NCBI GenBank assembly: GCA_013399855.1
Contig: VXAY01006959.1
Coordinates: 295,043 to 359,042 of the forward strand
DNA length: 64,000 nucleotides
From: Oxyruncus cristatus
Taxonomy: Eukaryota; Chordata; Aves; Passeriformes; Cotingidae
Reading direction: 5' to 3'
Positions 11,301-26,300 of the stretch are shown here, piece after piece (position 1 is the stretch's first letter; every line of letters begins with the position of its first letter). The position numbers and the translations under genes are program-made. The notes under the pieces are model-generated. The model searched no databases. It saw nothing but the letters and a program-made list of their open reading frames with translations, and was not told the DNA's origin.

Positions 11301-14300
11301 GACAGCTTCTGTCCCCACAGTGAGTGCACCTTTCCCTGAGAGATAAAGCCATCCTGGAATGTTGTGGTTGGGATGGCAAAAGCATCTTCATCCACATCTG
11401 AGGAGATCTGCTTGATGGCCCTGGCATGGAGTCACTGGGCACTTCAGGCTGGATGGGAGCCCTGGAGCTTTCAAGCCCCATCTCCAGCTCCAGGCAGGGT
11501 CAGCTGTGGGATCAGGGAGGTTGCTCGAGGCTTTTTCCAGTCAGGTCTTGAGAACATCCACTTGCAGGCAAACACAGAACAGCAGTGCTGCCCCTGGGCC
11601 CCACGTTGTGCTGGAAGGACATGGGATGTAGAAATGGTGTACAAATGGTGTATAGACCTAGGAGTGGTGTACAAAGCCCTAGTGCTCACTGGTACTGCAG
11701 GTCTGTCACAGATAACTGGGTTCCTGGGCTTGTCAGAAGGACCCTCCCATGCTGCCCCTGCATCTCTGGAGCGCAGCACTAAATCCACTGGCATAGACAG
11801 CCAGGTTCCTGTTGTGAATTTGGGGCTGGGATTTCTTTCTGTGTCTGTCTTGTCTCTCTTTACCTCCTATCTTCACATCTTGTTTCCTCCTTCTGCTTTC
11901 AAGGCCCAAGAGGAAGAGGTGAGGAAGAAGTTCCGGCCCATAGAGCAGCTGAAGGAGGAGTTTGAAAAGCTGAACATGAAGATGGAAACAGATTACGAAA
12001 TTATGGTTAAATTAATCAGCAAATTCAACAGTTCTGCCTCCACGCTGGATGAAAAAGTAGCAGCGCTTTATGATCTCGAATATTATGTTCACCAGGTAAC
12101 AAGAATGCATTAGTAACTACCGTGTAAAATCCAGGGGATATGGTGTCAGAAACGGGGGTTTATTTTTCTTATCAGTATCAGGTAATACAAATTGCTTAAT
12201 TACCATAATCCTGGGACAATAACAGACAGCAGAGGGCTAGTGCAGGCTTATTTTATATCCAGGTTTGAATTAATCATTGTTTGTGCCAGGAGCCAGCAGT
12301 TTCCTAGGGGCTGCCTGATCTGTTGTCTGTTCTCAGGCTGGTTTTCTTGTCCTCTCTTTTTCTTCTTTTATCTACTTAATGTTACAAAATGGGGGTTTAT
12401 GTGCCATATTTGGGGAAGTAGAGAGGTGGCTGCTAAGAAAATAATTATTTTCTCGCTGCTTCCATGGAAAGCTGCCGTGGTTGCAGGTAGGTGCCCTTAC
12501 ATCAGTTCACAGGGAATGTTTTCAAACCAGGGAGGCAACAACCACCTAAAAACCTCTATTTTGTCTTGGCTTGAGTAAGCAGTGGCATGTAGAGCCTCAC
12601 TGTGCTAATTAGCTCTGTGTGAGGGTGAATATATTTCCTGAAGTCTTTCTCCCTCAGGTTTGGGCTCACACTTTTCCCCCTTCCCTCTGCTCTCTCTTGC
12701 TCTGCTTTCAGCTCATACATTTTTGCCTGCCCTTGGCTGCAGCTGCAGGCACAGAGCTCTCCTCCCTTGGGCTTGGTGCCTTCCCTGGTGCCACCCCTAG
12801 GTGGGTGTCTGGGCATCGAGGCTCTGTTCTGCCTCATGGGAAAGGACTTGGCTTGTCCCTCCCCAGTGACTGGGATAGTCGGGAATGGTCTGGGAGAGTT
12901 TCCAGTGTCACTTTATCATTTCAGAGGGTGAATGGGACACGTCTTGGGAGGTGCCCTTTAAGTGGAATGTCACTTGTTAAACGAGAAGTGATACTTTGGG
13001 GGCCGGTAGCTGAAGGAATGTGTTGCTGAGAGAGGGAGTCCATATGCCAGCTAATAGAAGTGTTATTTCCAGGGCTCTTTGTTCTCTGAATTTCACGCTA
13101 AATGCCTGTCCTGGGCATGCAGAAGCTTTCGTGCTGTTTGTTCTCCCTGCTTTTGTTTCACTGATGGCGTCCACCTGACTCAGAGAATAAGTGTGAACAA
13201 TGGGTGCCCAAAGAGCTTCATATTTGTACTCAGGGCTAATCCTGCCTCGTTTAGGGTTCCAGCAAAAAAGCGACCCCCAAACACCCTGGGATGCTTTGGA
13301 TTCCAGTGTAAGGGTCAGCACTATTCCAGCATAAAATCCAGCCTGCTTTCAGCACAGGATGGGGCAAACAATGTCAGATTGGTGAGAGGAGCAGGGACTG
13401 GAGCATCAAAGGGAACCACATCCAGCATCAAAGGGGTCAGAAAGGGGGACTGGCAGGGAGGCTGGCGGGAGCACAGAGGGCTCCTTTGTGCCGTGATCAC
13501 AGCGCTGCTCTGTGCCCGCGCTGTTGGGGCAGATGGCTGGGCAGCACCTTCTCGTCAGGCAGGAAGCTGATAAGAAATATGACTTGTCTCTAAGCCAGCA
13601 TGGCTTTTCCTCCTCTTTCTTCCTCCAGTCAGTTGAATGCATCCAGAGCATTATCTCTGCTTGGGACTGACTTTAGCGCCACTGGCTTAATGTAATTACT
13701 GAACAGCAGCCAAATATGCTTGTGTCGCATAACCCTGGAAGGGCTGAACTGTCAGGAGTGCTCTGCAGCGAGTCCCAGCTGAGGGAGGACAGGGATCCTT
13801 GCAGGTGTAGTTGGCCCAGGGTGGCTCCCACCACATGTGGGACCAGTGACGGCTCTGCTAGTCCCACTTTCCCCATCCTCCATCTGAACGGTGACGTGCC
13901 GTGGCTCTTGGCAACTCTTTGGCTCCCGGCCATCCCGCTGCTGCCTCCAGGGCACAGAGTGCCCTGTCGAGTGGAAAATGCCATGCCCTGGAGGGTGTGC
14001 AAGCAAAGGATGCTCCCTGCTCTGTGGTGTGGTCATGAGCCCCCCGGAGCACCGGGATGGGAAGCAGCGCATGGCTCCGAGCGCGCTGCAGGGAGCAAAG
14101 GGAGCTGCGGCCGGTGCCCAGCCCGTGGAGAGATGCTCTCCCCTGCTGTTGGAGAGTCAGCTCAAGGGCTCTGTGTTTGCTCAGATTTGTGTTGCCAGCT
14201 CTGGTTTGCCTCTCCTCAGTCAGGATTCAGCTTGGCATGTTCAGGAGCTCATCTTGGAGCAGGGGCAGGAAGGTTTGGCTTGCTGACTTATCTGTAATGC

Positions 14301-17300
14301 GTAAAACCAAATGCAAATGTGAAGAGGGCAGAGCGTAACTCATAAACAGCATTCACGGTGCTTGCACAGCCGTGTGCGGAGCCAGCACCCGTTCTCAGGC
14401 ATTGCAGGCTCTTTCTCTCAATTATTTACTCTCCTTATCTTCCTCTCTCCCCTCCTCTGACATGCTACACCATCTCTCAGTGCTAATTTCCTCTCCATCT
14501 CCTACGGTTGACATGCTGGTTTCCCTTGCTCTTGTTTCCCAGTGTTTTCTCTCTTGCCTTCCCTCTCTATTTTCTTTCTCCTCCGATTCAAAGCCTCTCC
14601 CTGAATAACTGCTGTCATATTTGCTCTTCTCCCATCCCTCTCCTCTCCCACTTTGCCTGTGTACTTTACTCAAGAGCTCTTTTGATCTTTGGTTTTCCTT
14701 CTGTGCCGATTTCAGTGGACTGAAGCGAGGCATGAGCTGCTGCCTCACAGCATCTGCCGCTCCCCAGAGAGGTTAATGCCTTCAAGTTGTTAAGTTTGGG
14801 GATTTTGTTGGTTTTGAAACGGTGGCTGAGGGAAGGAGCTCTCACAACAGGCTCCAGTTAAAAAAGATAAACACATCTTCAAAATAAGCTCTACAGCACA
14901 ATTTATATTCTGCAGCTGAGGTGTCTCATTGACGCTGGAGCCGGTCTGAAGGACTGTGCTGGTGAGGTTCCAGTGGGGGTTGGTTTTACCACACCTAATG
15001 CGGGATGCAAACTCCTGCCTGTCCATTGTGCAGAAGTCAACGTCCGATTCCAGCATTAAAACAGTTTTTACAGAGGCTGAGCAATAAAAACACCCACTGA
15101 CAGCTGAAATTAGGTTGCTGCATAGACTTCTTTGTAGACAAAGGTGGGTCTGCAGAAAAGTGAGAGTTCTGGCAGGCCTGGTTTATAGGGACAGTTAAAA
15201 GAATAGGATCTGAAAGGATACAAAAGCTGCTGCAAATCCTGAATCAGCCCCAGCAGACCTGCAGAGACCAGCTTTGCAGAGGAGCAGCGAGAGGTGGGTA
15301 TTGTCCCGCTGGGGAGCAGAGATGAGCTGGAGCTCCCCAGGTCCTGCTTTGGTTGGTAACAACATACCTGTAGGACATAAAGCTTCTTCCTTCTCTTGGG
15401 TACCTAAAATACCTGACTTATGGCCAATTTTGGTGAAGGTACATGGTTGTATAAATATAACACTGAGCATGAAGTCATGGTTGACTAGAAGAGCGTTCCA
15501 GCTGGAGCACGGTGCTGGAACCTGCAAGCCTTGTGGCATTTGTCCTGTCCCACCCCATCAGGGGGTCGCTTTCCCTGGCTGATAACTCATTTTTATATTG
15601 TTTCCATCCACCAGCGATTGCTGTTGTCTCCCTACCTTTCAGGGAGGAGAAATGTCGAATTTCGAACCCTGATTTTTTTGCACCAGCAGTTCTGAGTGTT
15701 CATCAGATCCCCTTTTAAACTGCAAAAAAAAAAAATGCTTGAATACCAAAATGCATTGATTTGACTTTGGACTGAATTTTGTACTTGAAGCACTTTGTGC
15801 TGTTTCTCTAAATTTTGTTTGCAAGCCCTCAGAGCCTTTTCTGATCTCCTCTCCAGGAGCAGATGCCCACTGGGACTGTGCCTGGTTAGCCCCACATCTG
15901 ATTAGAGTCAAAGGCTGATGAATCCCCACCAATGTGTAAACTTTTTCCTTACTGACAGTTAGTCCAATATTTTTTGTTTTAGAAAAATAATTTCTTGGGC
16001 TGCCCTGAGGGGAAGTTCCTGGCTGGCTCCTCCAAGCAGGGACTGGCTTTTTCTTTCCTTGCCCACGTGAAGTTGTTGATGGTACTCATGGAAAATTCCC
16101 AGAACTGCCCATGCTTCTCGCTCTGAGCAGCACAACGTGCACTGTTGGTGCTGACAGGCTCCTAAAAATCTCTGACTCCTGGTGCTACAGTTGCAGCATC
16201 AATTAATTGCATTTGCAAAACATGCAGTTCCCTGGGTTCCCAGTAAAGGCCTGCTCAGGTGAGAGAGCAAAGAGCTGGAGTTTTCTGACATCAGCAGGTG
16301 TACCAACTTTTTGACCTGAGTTACCAGAATTTGTGTCACGAACAGTTTTGGTAGCTATAATCAAAGTATTTGAGTTTCCAGCAATGCCTTTTGCATGTGG
16401 CAAAGCCACCCATCAGGACACTGTGCCTCTGCAGCCACGACATCAATGTTCCCAGGCAGGATTGTATGGAATTCAGCCACAGCCGCCCCCACTGAATTTA
16501 AAAAATGGCTTTTAAAACCGTGCTGGTTGGAGCAGGAGGGAGGGGATGCTGTGCTCTCTGAGGTGAGGTGTTCTCCAGGAGCTGGGGGCTCGTGCTGATG
16601 GGGACCTGCTCTCTCCCAGGTGGACAATGCCAAGGATTTCCTGTCCATGGGAGGGCTCCGGCTGGTGATCGACGGGCTGAACAGCTCCGAGGCGGCGCTG
16701 AAGGAACACGCTGCCTTCGTCCTGGGAGCCGCCCTGTCCAGGTGAGCCCCGGCCACCCCGGGACACCAGGTGGGCTCTGTGCCTCTCTTTGTCTCTTGAT
16801 TTATTTCTGAGAGCAGAAACTGAAAGCTTCCCTTGGCATGTGACACACCACATTGTCTTATCCTCCAAAATGGTCTTCTCCCCCACCTGAGCCCTTTCCT
16901 TGCCACACCCCTTACCCTGCTCTTCTCCTCAGTCCCTCCTCATGCAGCTCGTTAGACTTACCCAGAAGAGATTTGGTGTTGAATCTCTGATTGTTTCTTG
17001 ATTTCCCTGGCTCTTTGTTTGTACAAAGTCCAAGGGGGGGTAATTCTGCCTCCCTCCTCTCCCCCTGACAGCCCTCTCTTGGGGAAGATCTGAAGGAGGG
17101 TGCAGTTACAAGCGCCACCTTTCCCTCTCCTTTTCTCCTGGGCTGCTCTAGGATAGCAAGATGCTGGTTTCAGAAATCTAGCAGCTGCCATCGTCTTTGG
17201 AGGGGGCTTTTAGCCCCACACACATGGTACCTCTGACAGCAAAGGGGAACAGGGTCAGCAGGCTGAATCAGGAGGAGACTGGCCTGCAGGATACTGGAGG

Positions 17301-20300
17301 CTCAGGGGAGGGAGCCCACTCTGCCTCGTGCTGGGGCATCACATGTAGTGCTGCAGGTGGTACCACGTGGGCTCCATTTTCTAGGTGCCCCTTTTGTTTT
17401 ATGGGGTTTGGGGCTTTGTGGGGTGTGCGTTGAGAGGTGCAGAGGCTTTAGAAATGCATTGGACGGTCCCAGACTCCAGGGTCTGAAGTGCAGAGTGAAG
17501 ATTGAAAGTCAGGACCGTTTTATCTGCATATTTCCACACCAAAAAATAGTCACCTTCTCCAACCTCATAACTTATTTATTGCTTAGTCCAATACACAGTG
17601 CACACATGTCTTTGGCAATCTTGTGTATGATGCAGTTGGCTCTCAGTATGTGTGAGGTCATACAGCCTCATGGACAGGAGCAGGTACCCAGATTTATACC
17701 AGGAAGGGATCCAGCCTCTGGCCTGAAGCAGAACCTGACTTATTGATCACTAGAAGATGTGCCCTTTCACATCAGAAACACAGACCTGCTCTTCATATTC
17801 TGGTGTGTCTTAATGTTGAAAACAATATTGGAATGGTTTCCTCAGGGTCTTTACTTGCATGTAGACTCTTAATTATATGTTTCATACAGCAAAGATCATG
17901 AGGAGGATCTGGAAACCTTTGCAGGTAACTTGTGAAATAACAGAGGCTGTTAAGGAGCTTCTTTCCAGATGTAGCTGACGTGTCATGATCAGGACTCAAA
18001 AAATTCGTTTTCACATCATATGAGTGTAGACTGGCCATGAGAGTCGTGCTTTTGTGTAGTGTTCCCCACTCAAGTGCAAAGGCCTTTCCTTAGACAGAAA
18101 CAACCTCTCGTCTGATATGACTCAACTGCTGCTTCAGAAACTTTTAGACCTTTTTTCTTTGAAGGACATTCTGGCAGATGGTGATTTTGAGTGGTTTGGA
18201 TGATACATTATCTGAGAACTCTGTTCCAAAATACGAAGAATATTATGCCTGGGTTTGGGTTTGCTTTTTTTCCCCCTTGCTGTGCTTAAGCTTTCTCCAT
18301 AGACACCTACATGCCAACTTGTCTGCTGTGTGCTCTCTGCTTAATTCATTTGTTCATACGTTTTCTCAGCTTACTCCATGCTCTAGTTAAACTGTCAGGG
18401 GCATTTCAGGTACTTCACATTAAGCATTTCCTGATGTCTTGTGTTTTTCTGAGGGCTTGTTGTTTCTTTCTTTCACACATGGCTGTTCCTGGGAGCCTTG
18501 GTTAGGTGGTAGGACTTTGCAGTAAATTCCCAGAGGTGTCACAGTTCACTGGGCTGTAGGGACATGATCTGCTCTGTACTTGTGTGCCTGGGGATGGTGT
18601 CAGATCCTGCACTGGACACTGAGCTGTGCCTGGGCAAGAGGTGATGCTCTGCTGCTCACCCAGTGAGTCTGTGGCCACCTCCTGGCTCTCTTCAGCCAGG
18701 CTGGCTCAGGCCAGCGGTTCCAAGCCAGGCAAACGTTCCCAGAGGAAAATCATGGCATGATGATAGCAGCTGCACAGCCTGGCATGGGAGGGCAGTGACT
18801 CCTGGCACAGCTCAGGCTGGAAGAGGGAGTTTGGCTGTAGGCAAGTGTTTAATGCAGGAGGAAACCAGTGGACACAGAATGATCTCAGACGTGCTTGGGT
18901 CACATCCAGAACTTTTCAACTCTTAAAAACATCCAGGTCTTCTCCAGATTTGTAATGTCCTTAGCTCTGAGCAGGTAGTGAAGCTGGTAAGGGATGGAGC
19001 AATGAGCTGCAGCACCCAGGTCTGGCCTGCACACAGTCCTACCAGGACTTGGCTCACAGGTCTGGCTGTGCTGAAAGCCCATTTGGGATAAAAGGGTTTT
19101 CCAGGGGATCAGCATCTTGAGCCAACAGGCCAGGTGGCTGGCCAAGACTTGGATCAGCAAAGGCAGGAGGAGCAGGAGGAGGAGGAAAAGGCACACCGGG
19201 GCCAGCTCAGGATTTCTCCTTCCTGATATTGCTCCTGTTTATTTGGCTTAAACCAGAGTTGAAAAGCAGCTGCAGCACAGTGTGATTCGGGCCACAGGGC
19301 ACAGGGTCCTGGGGTCCAGCTGCCAGGATCTGTCCTCCCAGCATCCATCTGCCTCTCTGAGCCTCTGCCACAGGAGACAGTGACCTGATAGGGAAGAAAT
19401 CAAGGTTTTATCTCTTGTTTCTCTTATACGTCCTTCACTTTAGGCATTTGGGTTTTAATTGCTGAGTCTGTGACCAAATCAAGCATCGTTCCATCTGGTG
19501 GAGTTCTCTGAGCAGTGCCCTTATTGCAACCCTAAAACCTCATCACAGTCTTACTGTTTTTAAACCTTTAACAAAAATGTTTTCTGTTCTGCAGTTTGCA
19601 AAAGTAAACTTCATTTGAACAATCCTCAAGTGCTCTGATTGCAAATAAAAGTTAAATGCGCTAACAAAAATAATTGCTAGGCATGTGGGGTTGTACATTT
19701 AGGTATCCATAATTCACTAACAGTATATGCCAATACACAACATTGTCTGGATTTCCAGTGATTGCATTAGCATAAAAGCATGTTAGCATTTATCCTGTGG
19801 TACTAACATTTAAATATATATAAGTATGAAATATTAAGATACAGCATTTTGGAGGCAAGTGAAACTACTGTCTGTAAAATGTTCTTGCATATTTTGAAGG
19901 TACACTCCAGTATCTTCAGATGACAATCAGCATTCGCACCATTGGGTCCAAACATTATAAAAATGTCAATGTTTTATGCAAAGAGGAGCTATATTAAGCT
20001 AAAAAAGATTGCTGATGAGAGAAGTGTCTTCTGATGTCCTCTGAGCTATTTACAGGCAGCATCTTCCTTTGTTCGTGGCACAGCCAGGCCTCTGTGCAAT
20101 CTGTATCTCCATGTTTCACAAGACTGGAAATGTGAGCCAGAAAGGATTATGCTTGTGATTAAAACCTCCATTTTTAAAAACTTTACCTTCAGGAAACATT
20201 TTTCCACACCAATAATTTGAACATTTTAGTATTTTGTAATAAAAGGATTGTTGTAATCCGTTTAGAAGGGGAATAATAATTTATGTTGAATGCATTCTTG

Positions 20301-23300
20301 AAGCTTTATCCCAAATGCTGCTCCCTGTGTGCTTAGGGGTGAGTTGGAGGTGAGGATGGAGAAAAGTTGTGCTGTGGGACCTTCAGGGCTAAGGGAAGCA
20401 GTTTGTATTTCATTGGGGGAGGGCAGAAGGTGAGATTTTGGCCTGGCCAAAGTGGGGAGCTGTGAGGAAAACCCCTTGTGCAGCTGCAGTGAGAGACCCG
20501 TGGTGTTCTGGCCAGTCCTTTAAAACCCCCCGTGCTGTTCTCACGGGGTGGCTACGGACGGGACGTCACACCGATGGTCTGAGCTGCTGCTTGCCCTATG
20601 TCCCAGGGCACGGGGCCGTCCCAGCACAAGCTCTGCCCACAAGCCCAGCACTGCTGGGGTCTCGCCGGTCCCTTTGGCCCTGAGAGCTAAAACAGGACTT
20701 GGTGAAGGCTCGGGAGTAAACTCGTTCCGGGTGATAACTCCCACATCATCGTGCAGCAGCACTCAAGAGTTGTCTAGAGACGGATTGTCGTAACCGTTTC
20801 CCAGAGGATTAAACCCCTTAAACAATGTCCATGTGCATCCTGAACATCCCAACTGCCATTATTTGTGTTACCCAGTTCTGAGGCCCATTGAGAGCTTGCA
20901 CCACTTTGGTAAAGGAAGGAGAGGCATAAACTATGTATCTGCTTCTCAAGAGAAGCCTACAAGAGGCTCCCCAGGTGATGGGCTCCGTTGCCTCCTACAC
21001 AGTGCTGGGCTGGGGTGTCCCAGCAATGCTCAGCATTGTGGGGTCCAGCTGGTTTTGGTTCTGCTTTCCCATCTTCTTTTCTTAGGGAAGAGGGGTGGGG
21101 GAATGCTGTCCCCGTGCCCTGTCCATCAGTACCTTGGTGGTGTCTGTTCTCCCAGGGTGCACGACTTCCATGCTCTGTTGGAGAAGCACCAGCTTCTTCA
21201 GGATGTGCCTGTCAAGAGGAAAGAGCTTCCACCAGATTTAATGGTTTTGAGCCAGGTCCAGCTGTGCAATGAAACTGGCTGGCACTCACTGCTGTTAAAT
21301 AACATTAGGGCCCAAGCAATAAACCCAGGAAAAGTAAAATTAAAGACCTTGCTTCGATGCTGTCTTGTAAGGACATAAGAATTTCTGGGCAGAGAAATAA
21401 ATCTAGTTAGCTTAACTAGCACTGTCCCTCCTCATTTATTTCAAATCCATCTTCGTCCCTTCCTCCTCCAGCTTCCCCTTTACGTCCTGCAGTCTTTGCC
21501 CATCTCTTTATCAGTTTTCCCTGATTTTTTCCAGTGGCCCTGTTTGCCCACACCATGTGATTGCCATGGCCTGGTCGCAGTAATTCCAGCTCCACTCCTT
21601 GCCTGCTTGTAATTTCTTGCTTTGTAGGTTGTCTCTTCTATTTTTATTTGAACTCCTGACTTGTGTGGAGTTATCAGCCTCACTGCACTTAATTTCAAAT
21701 TAATTTGATTGGGTCACCTCAATTTTTTTTCTGTAATGATAATGAACTCAACCTATTTAGCCTACCCCCATTATGAATAACCTTAACAAAGACTGCAGTG
21801 CGGTATAGATGGGTGTTTCATCATTGTGGTTAATTACACAGAAGAATAAATCCCCAAACATTTTTCAGCCTCTGAAATCTAACAAGGAAGTGTAATTAAC
21901 AATTAAAGAGTAAACTGCCATCCTTGCGCACTCTGGAAGACCGGGAGAGAAAAGTCTGGAATGCAAGGTTTGCCCCTGGGTTTTTGGGGGAGTGCAGGTG
22001 CTGTGGAAGTGCTGGTGTCTGGAAGCATCAGGTGCAGCAGGTGCAGCTGTGCGGGGTCAGGTCCTTGTCCTGTGCCGGGTGCGTTTTCCCCAGGTGCCTG
22101 CAGCTGCTGGAGAGCTGACGAGGTGGGATGGACATCTTGGCCTCACTCTGTGGGACTGGCTTTTAGTCCAAGGATGTTGTCCTTTCTGTAGAGGGTGGGA
22201 ATTCTGGAGTGAGTTATCACACCCAGGGGGTCTGGGTGGGGCAGGTGGTGCGAGAGAGGCGGGCAGAGAGGATGAGCAGTGAGGATGCAGAGGGCTGAGG
22301 GTGGAGTGTTTGGCCTCACATCACACCGGGGCAGTGAGCGGACCTGCCTGGCCCCCCCAGCACTGAGATCCATTGGGTTCTCTCAGTTATCCCAGGGCTC
22401 AGCCTCAGCAGTGCAGGTGGCTTCTGCTGTCCTAAGAGCTGTGTGTGGTGTCCTTCCCTGAAGACACAGCCCTCCAGAGCCGCCGGTGCTGCCTGGGGCC
22501 GTGGCAGGGATCGGGAGCACTGGGAAGCTGCTCTGGCAGAGCTTGGCAGCAGCCTCGCCTTAGCAGGGGGGGTGGTGACACAACCTGCAGGAAGAACTCA
22601 TGGCAGCCGGGTCATGCATTATATAAAACGTTGTTTCTGTCTCTTCATGTTTAGTAAATGCTCTGTGCTGAAGCCTTGAGTTATTGTGGTGGTTTCCATT
22701 TAAAATACATGGTCAGGCTGGTTACTTAATCACTTTCTGCCACAAAAAAACAGCCCAAACTTGCTGTTTCTCAGTGCAGATCTGGTTCCACAGCTGGACA
22801 CAACAGGTAGTCCTCTGTCTCTTCAGCCACTATTTATTCATCCCTCTTGCTCTCCAACTCCCTGACAGGAGGGTGGAGCCAGGTGGGAGTCGGGCTCTGC
22901 TCCCAGGGAACAAGCAGCAGGACAAGAGGAAACGGCCTCCAGCTGTGCCAGGGGAGGTTTAGATTGGATATTAGGGAAAGTTTCTTCACTGTAAGTCTTG
23001 TCAAGCACCAGAACAACCCTGGAGGCATGTAAAAGATGTGCAAATGTGGCACTGAGGGACCTGGTTTAGCAGTGAACACTGTGGTGTGAGATTAACAGTT
23101 GGACCTGATGATCTTAGATGTTTTTTCCAACCCAAATGATTCTGTGTTCTCTGTTTACCCTTTTTACTACAGCCTGTGCACTCAGCTAATGCCTTCACAA
23201 ACTTCAAAGGTTTTCCTCCCTAACCACCCATATTACTTTCCTGACCCGCTGTAACTTTCCCATGTTTTGCGTTCTCCGCTTTCCCTCCAAGCAGGAGGTG

Positions 23301-26300
23301 CAAAACGCTCCACAAAGAGGAGGCGTCTGCTTGTGCTCATTAATCAGGGTGTGCAGGAGGCTGTGGCAGCCCACTGTTGTGTGGTTCAGAAGGGAGGTAG
23401 AGAAAGTGCATTGAATAGAACAAGGAAGCAAAGAATGGGAGATGAACAATGAGAGCAGGAAATGCAGGATCCTCAGTGACGTACCTGCTCCCAGAGGGTT
23501 TGGGGTGGACAGCACTGACCCAAGCATTAGTCTGAGCTCCCATGGGAGGATGCAGATCCTGTCTCCTCCTCTGTAGGTCCTGCTGTGTGCACCCTCCTAC
23601 CTCTTCCTGACTGGGGCTTTTGTTGGATTTAATTGCCAGAATGCAAAGCCAGGCTTGGGGCTGAATGGCAGTGGCAGAAATGGGCTTTTGGAGGGCTGTT
23701 GGGGGGCTGCCCTTACCTCTTGTGGGCTGTCTTCTGGTTTTAGCAGTATTTGGTCCTCCACTCCTCCCCTTGTGCTGAGGAGAGGCTGGCAGAGCTGCTG
23801 GTCACAGAGCTTTCACAGGAGGCAAAGTAATGCAGGTTTCCGTGGCATCCAAGGATGGCCCTTGGCTGTTCTGACTGAAGAGCAATCAAGTCCCAGCAAA
23901 AGACCTTGTTTCCAGGTTGTCACCTTCCACCCTACCTGTTCTCTTGATACAGTATATCAGTAAGATTTTTCTCATCTGTCTCTTCATGTGCTTAAAGATT
24001 CATCAAAACAGGTGATTATTCATCCATGAAGACAGTTCCTCAGGCCTTCCACCAGATTGCTGCCAACTTCACCCCTTCGAGGCTCTCCAGGTGTTTGAAC
24101 GGGATGATGAGAGAAAACAACACCTTACTCCAAATTACCTCTTTCTGAAGAAACTCGTCATCACTGTTAACTACTTGCTCTTCCCTGGAGTGCTGACGTT
24201 CTGTGTCTTCTTGTGAGCTGAGTTTTGATCTCCCTTTTTTGTAGATGGTCTTCTTTCTGCTTGAAAGGAGATGTCCATCAGAGGCCCTTGGAGCTGCCTG
24301 GCATGTTTTGGAAGGGCATGACTCACTGGCTTGGCTGCCTGAGAAGCTTTGCCAGCCCTCTGAGCCCTGAGCTGCTCAGGGCAGCTGTCTGTGGCCAACC
24401 AGCATCCCCAGGTTGCTGGGTTGGTGGACAGCCCCCTCCCCGTGGGACAGCTTGGAGTCACCACGTCAGCTGGAGGAACACTATCACAGCTGCTTCCCAC
24501 TGAGTCTTGACCCCTTGATGCCACTGCATGAGCCCTGAATAGATTTGAAAACTGATTTGCTGCTCAGAGCATCAATAGATGCACACAGGAGTGTGTCTGA
24601 TCTCCTCTGCATGTTCCTCCTCTCCTTGTGGAAGCAAGTTGTGTCACGTTTCCACACATACTCCCTCATAAAAGCCCCTAAAAATGATTTTAGTTTGTTT
24701 GCATGTCTTGGAATGAGCAGGAACTCACCTGAGTTGTTTTCCAAATTAATATCCCGCTGCTTTTACTTAACAAGGTCTTTTTCCAAGCTGAGAACAGTAA
24801 CAACTCTGAGATTTCTTTTTAAAAAATGCATTCTCTTCTGGGGCATTTCATATTAAAATCTGTCTTAATTTCAGTTCAGCTAGTGTGTGAAAACACACGG
24901 TGAGGCATTATTAGTCCCTGAAGGAATAAAGACAGATGGAGCCCAAAATGGAATTGGCTTTATGATTTATTGAAACCTTCAAGAGTGCAGTGGAGTCAGG
25001 GCATGGTCCTACCCTGTCAGCACCTGGGCAGCAATCAGTTGGTGTGAACTTCCACAAGCACAGGCTGAGGAGAAATACAGATGTCCCCTGGTAGAGCCAG
25101 CCCCGGGTTGTCCCCTCTTGGTGGGACCTGTGGCAGGAGGAGGGCAGGGGTGACCTGGTGGGTGGTGAGGACGGTGTGTGGGACGGAGGGGACGGGGGTG
25201 TGTCGGGGCCCTTGCGTGTGATGACGTGCGTTGGTAATGAGCTGCTATTTCTGCCTCGAGCTTCCCGCAGCTGTGCGCGATGGCTCTTGTGTCCCTGTGC
25301 CGGGAGAGCTGAGCTAGGAGGAGGGGAACGCTCCAAAAAACTTGGGAATGGGAATGTGGAGGTGTGGAAGTGGTGTAGGGGGGGCGCGAGTTTGGGCTCT
25401 GCTCTGAGTTCCTGCTCCACGTGCGACCCGTGCGATTTCCTCAGGGCTGGCATTTCCCATCCTGGCTGTGAGAGGGAAGGCAGTAGTGGAGAAATACCAG
25501 CAGTGTTATCTGCACTGGCCTCAGCATTAGTGGATGTTTCTGGGGTCTATAGCCACAGATATTTACAGCATTTCTGCTGGAAAGGAGAAAGAAAAACCCT
25601 CTGCAGAAAGGAGGGTTCTCCACTGTGTTTTGGGAGCAAGTCCTGCCCGTGCAAACTGCTTTACAAGCTCAGACCATGACCGTGCTTTCATGGTCAGCAA
25701 GTCCTGAGCAGCTCTAGAGCTGGGGAGATGAAGCAAGTGAAGGCAAAGATGCTTTGCCAAGGCAAATCCACGTCCATTGTGGAGCTATGTCAGCACATCT
25801 GCTTGGAAAGGGTACAAGGGGGATGGGTGAGGGCAGTGATGGCAGCAGTAGGAGATGCCCAATTTCCCACCCAGTGCTCACTGCTGATCTTGCCTCTGTG
25901 CATAGATTGTGTTGACATAGGGCACACTTGCCAAAGAGAGGGCTGTGGATGCCTCCACCTTAGCTTAGAATAGGGCCGAGGGGTCTAAAATAATTTAAGG
26001 AAGGATTTGGTGTAGGAAGTTTAAGTTTGGTTTAAAGTATGGAAGTGGCCAGGGGGCCCATGGCTCTGTGTGTGCTTGGCAGGTGTGTGTCCTTGCTCCC
26101 TGAGAGCAGGGTTGTGTTGAACTGGTCTTTCTGGAGCAAACTGGACAACAAGCAGCGTCCATGGATCCATCAGCTGGGAAGAAGGTACAGACAGACACAT
26201 CTCCCTTCCTGTGGTACAATAGCAGCACTTCCCAGTTAAGAACATGACTGGGACCTTGCTAATTGTCCTGATGAGTTGGAGCCCTGCTGGAAATGACCTG

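Noticed and set aside
11364..12113. 249-codon + frame containing part of SIL1
   Set aside because: Only 11904-12095 is coding. The rest is intron on both sides, shown by the acceptor and donor and by loss of similarity to SIL1.
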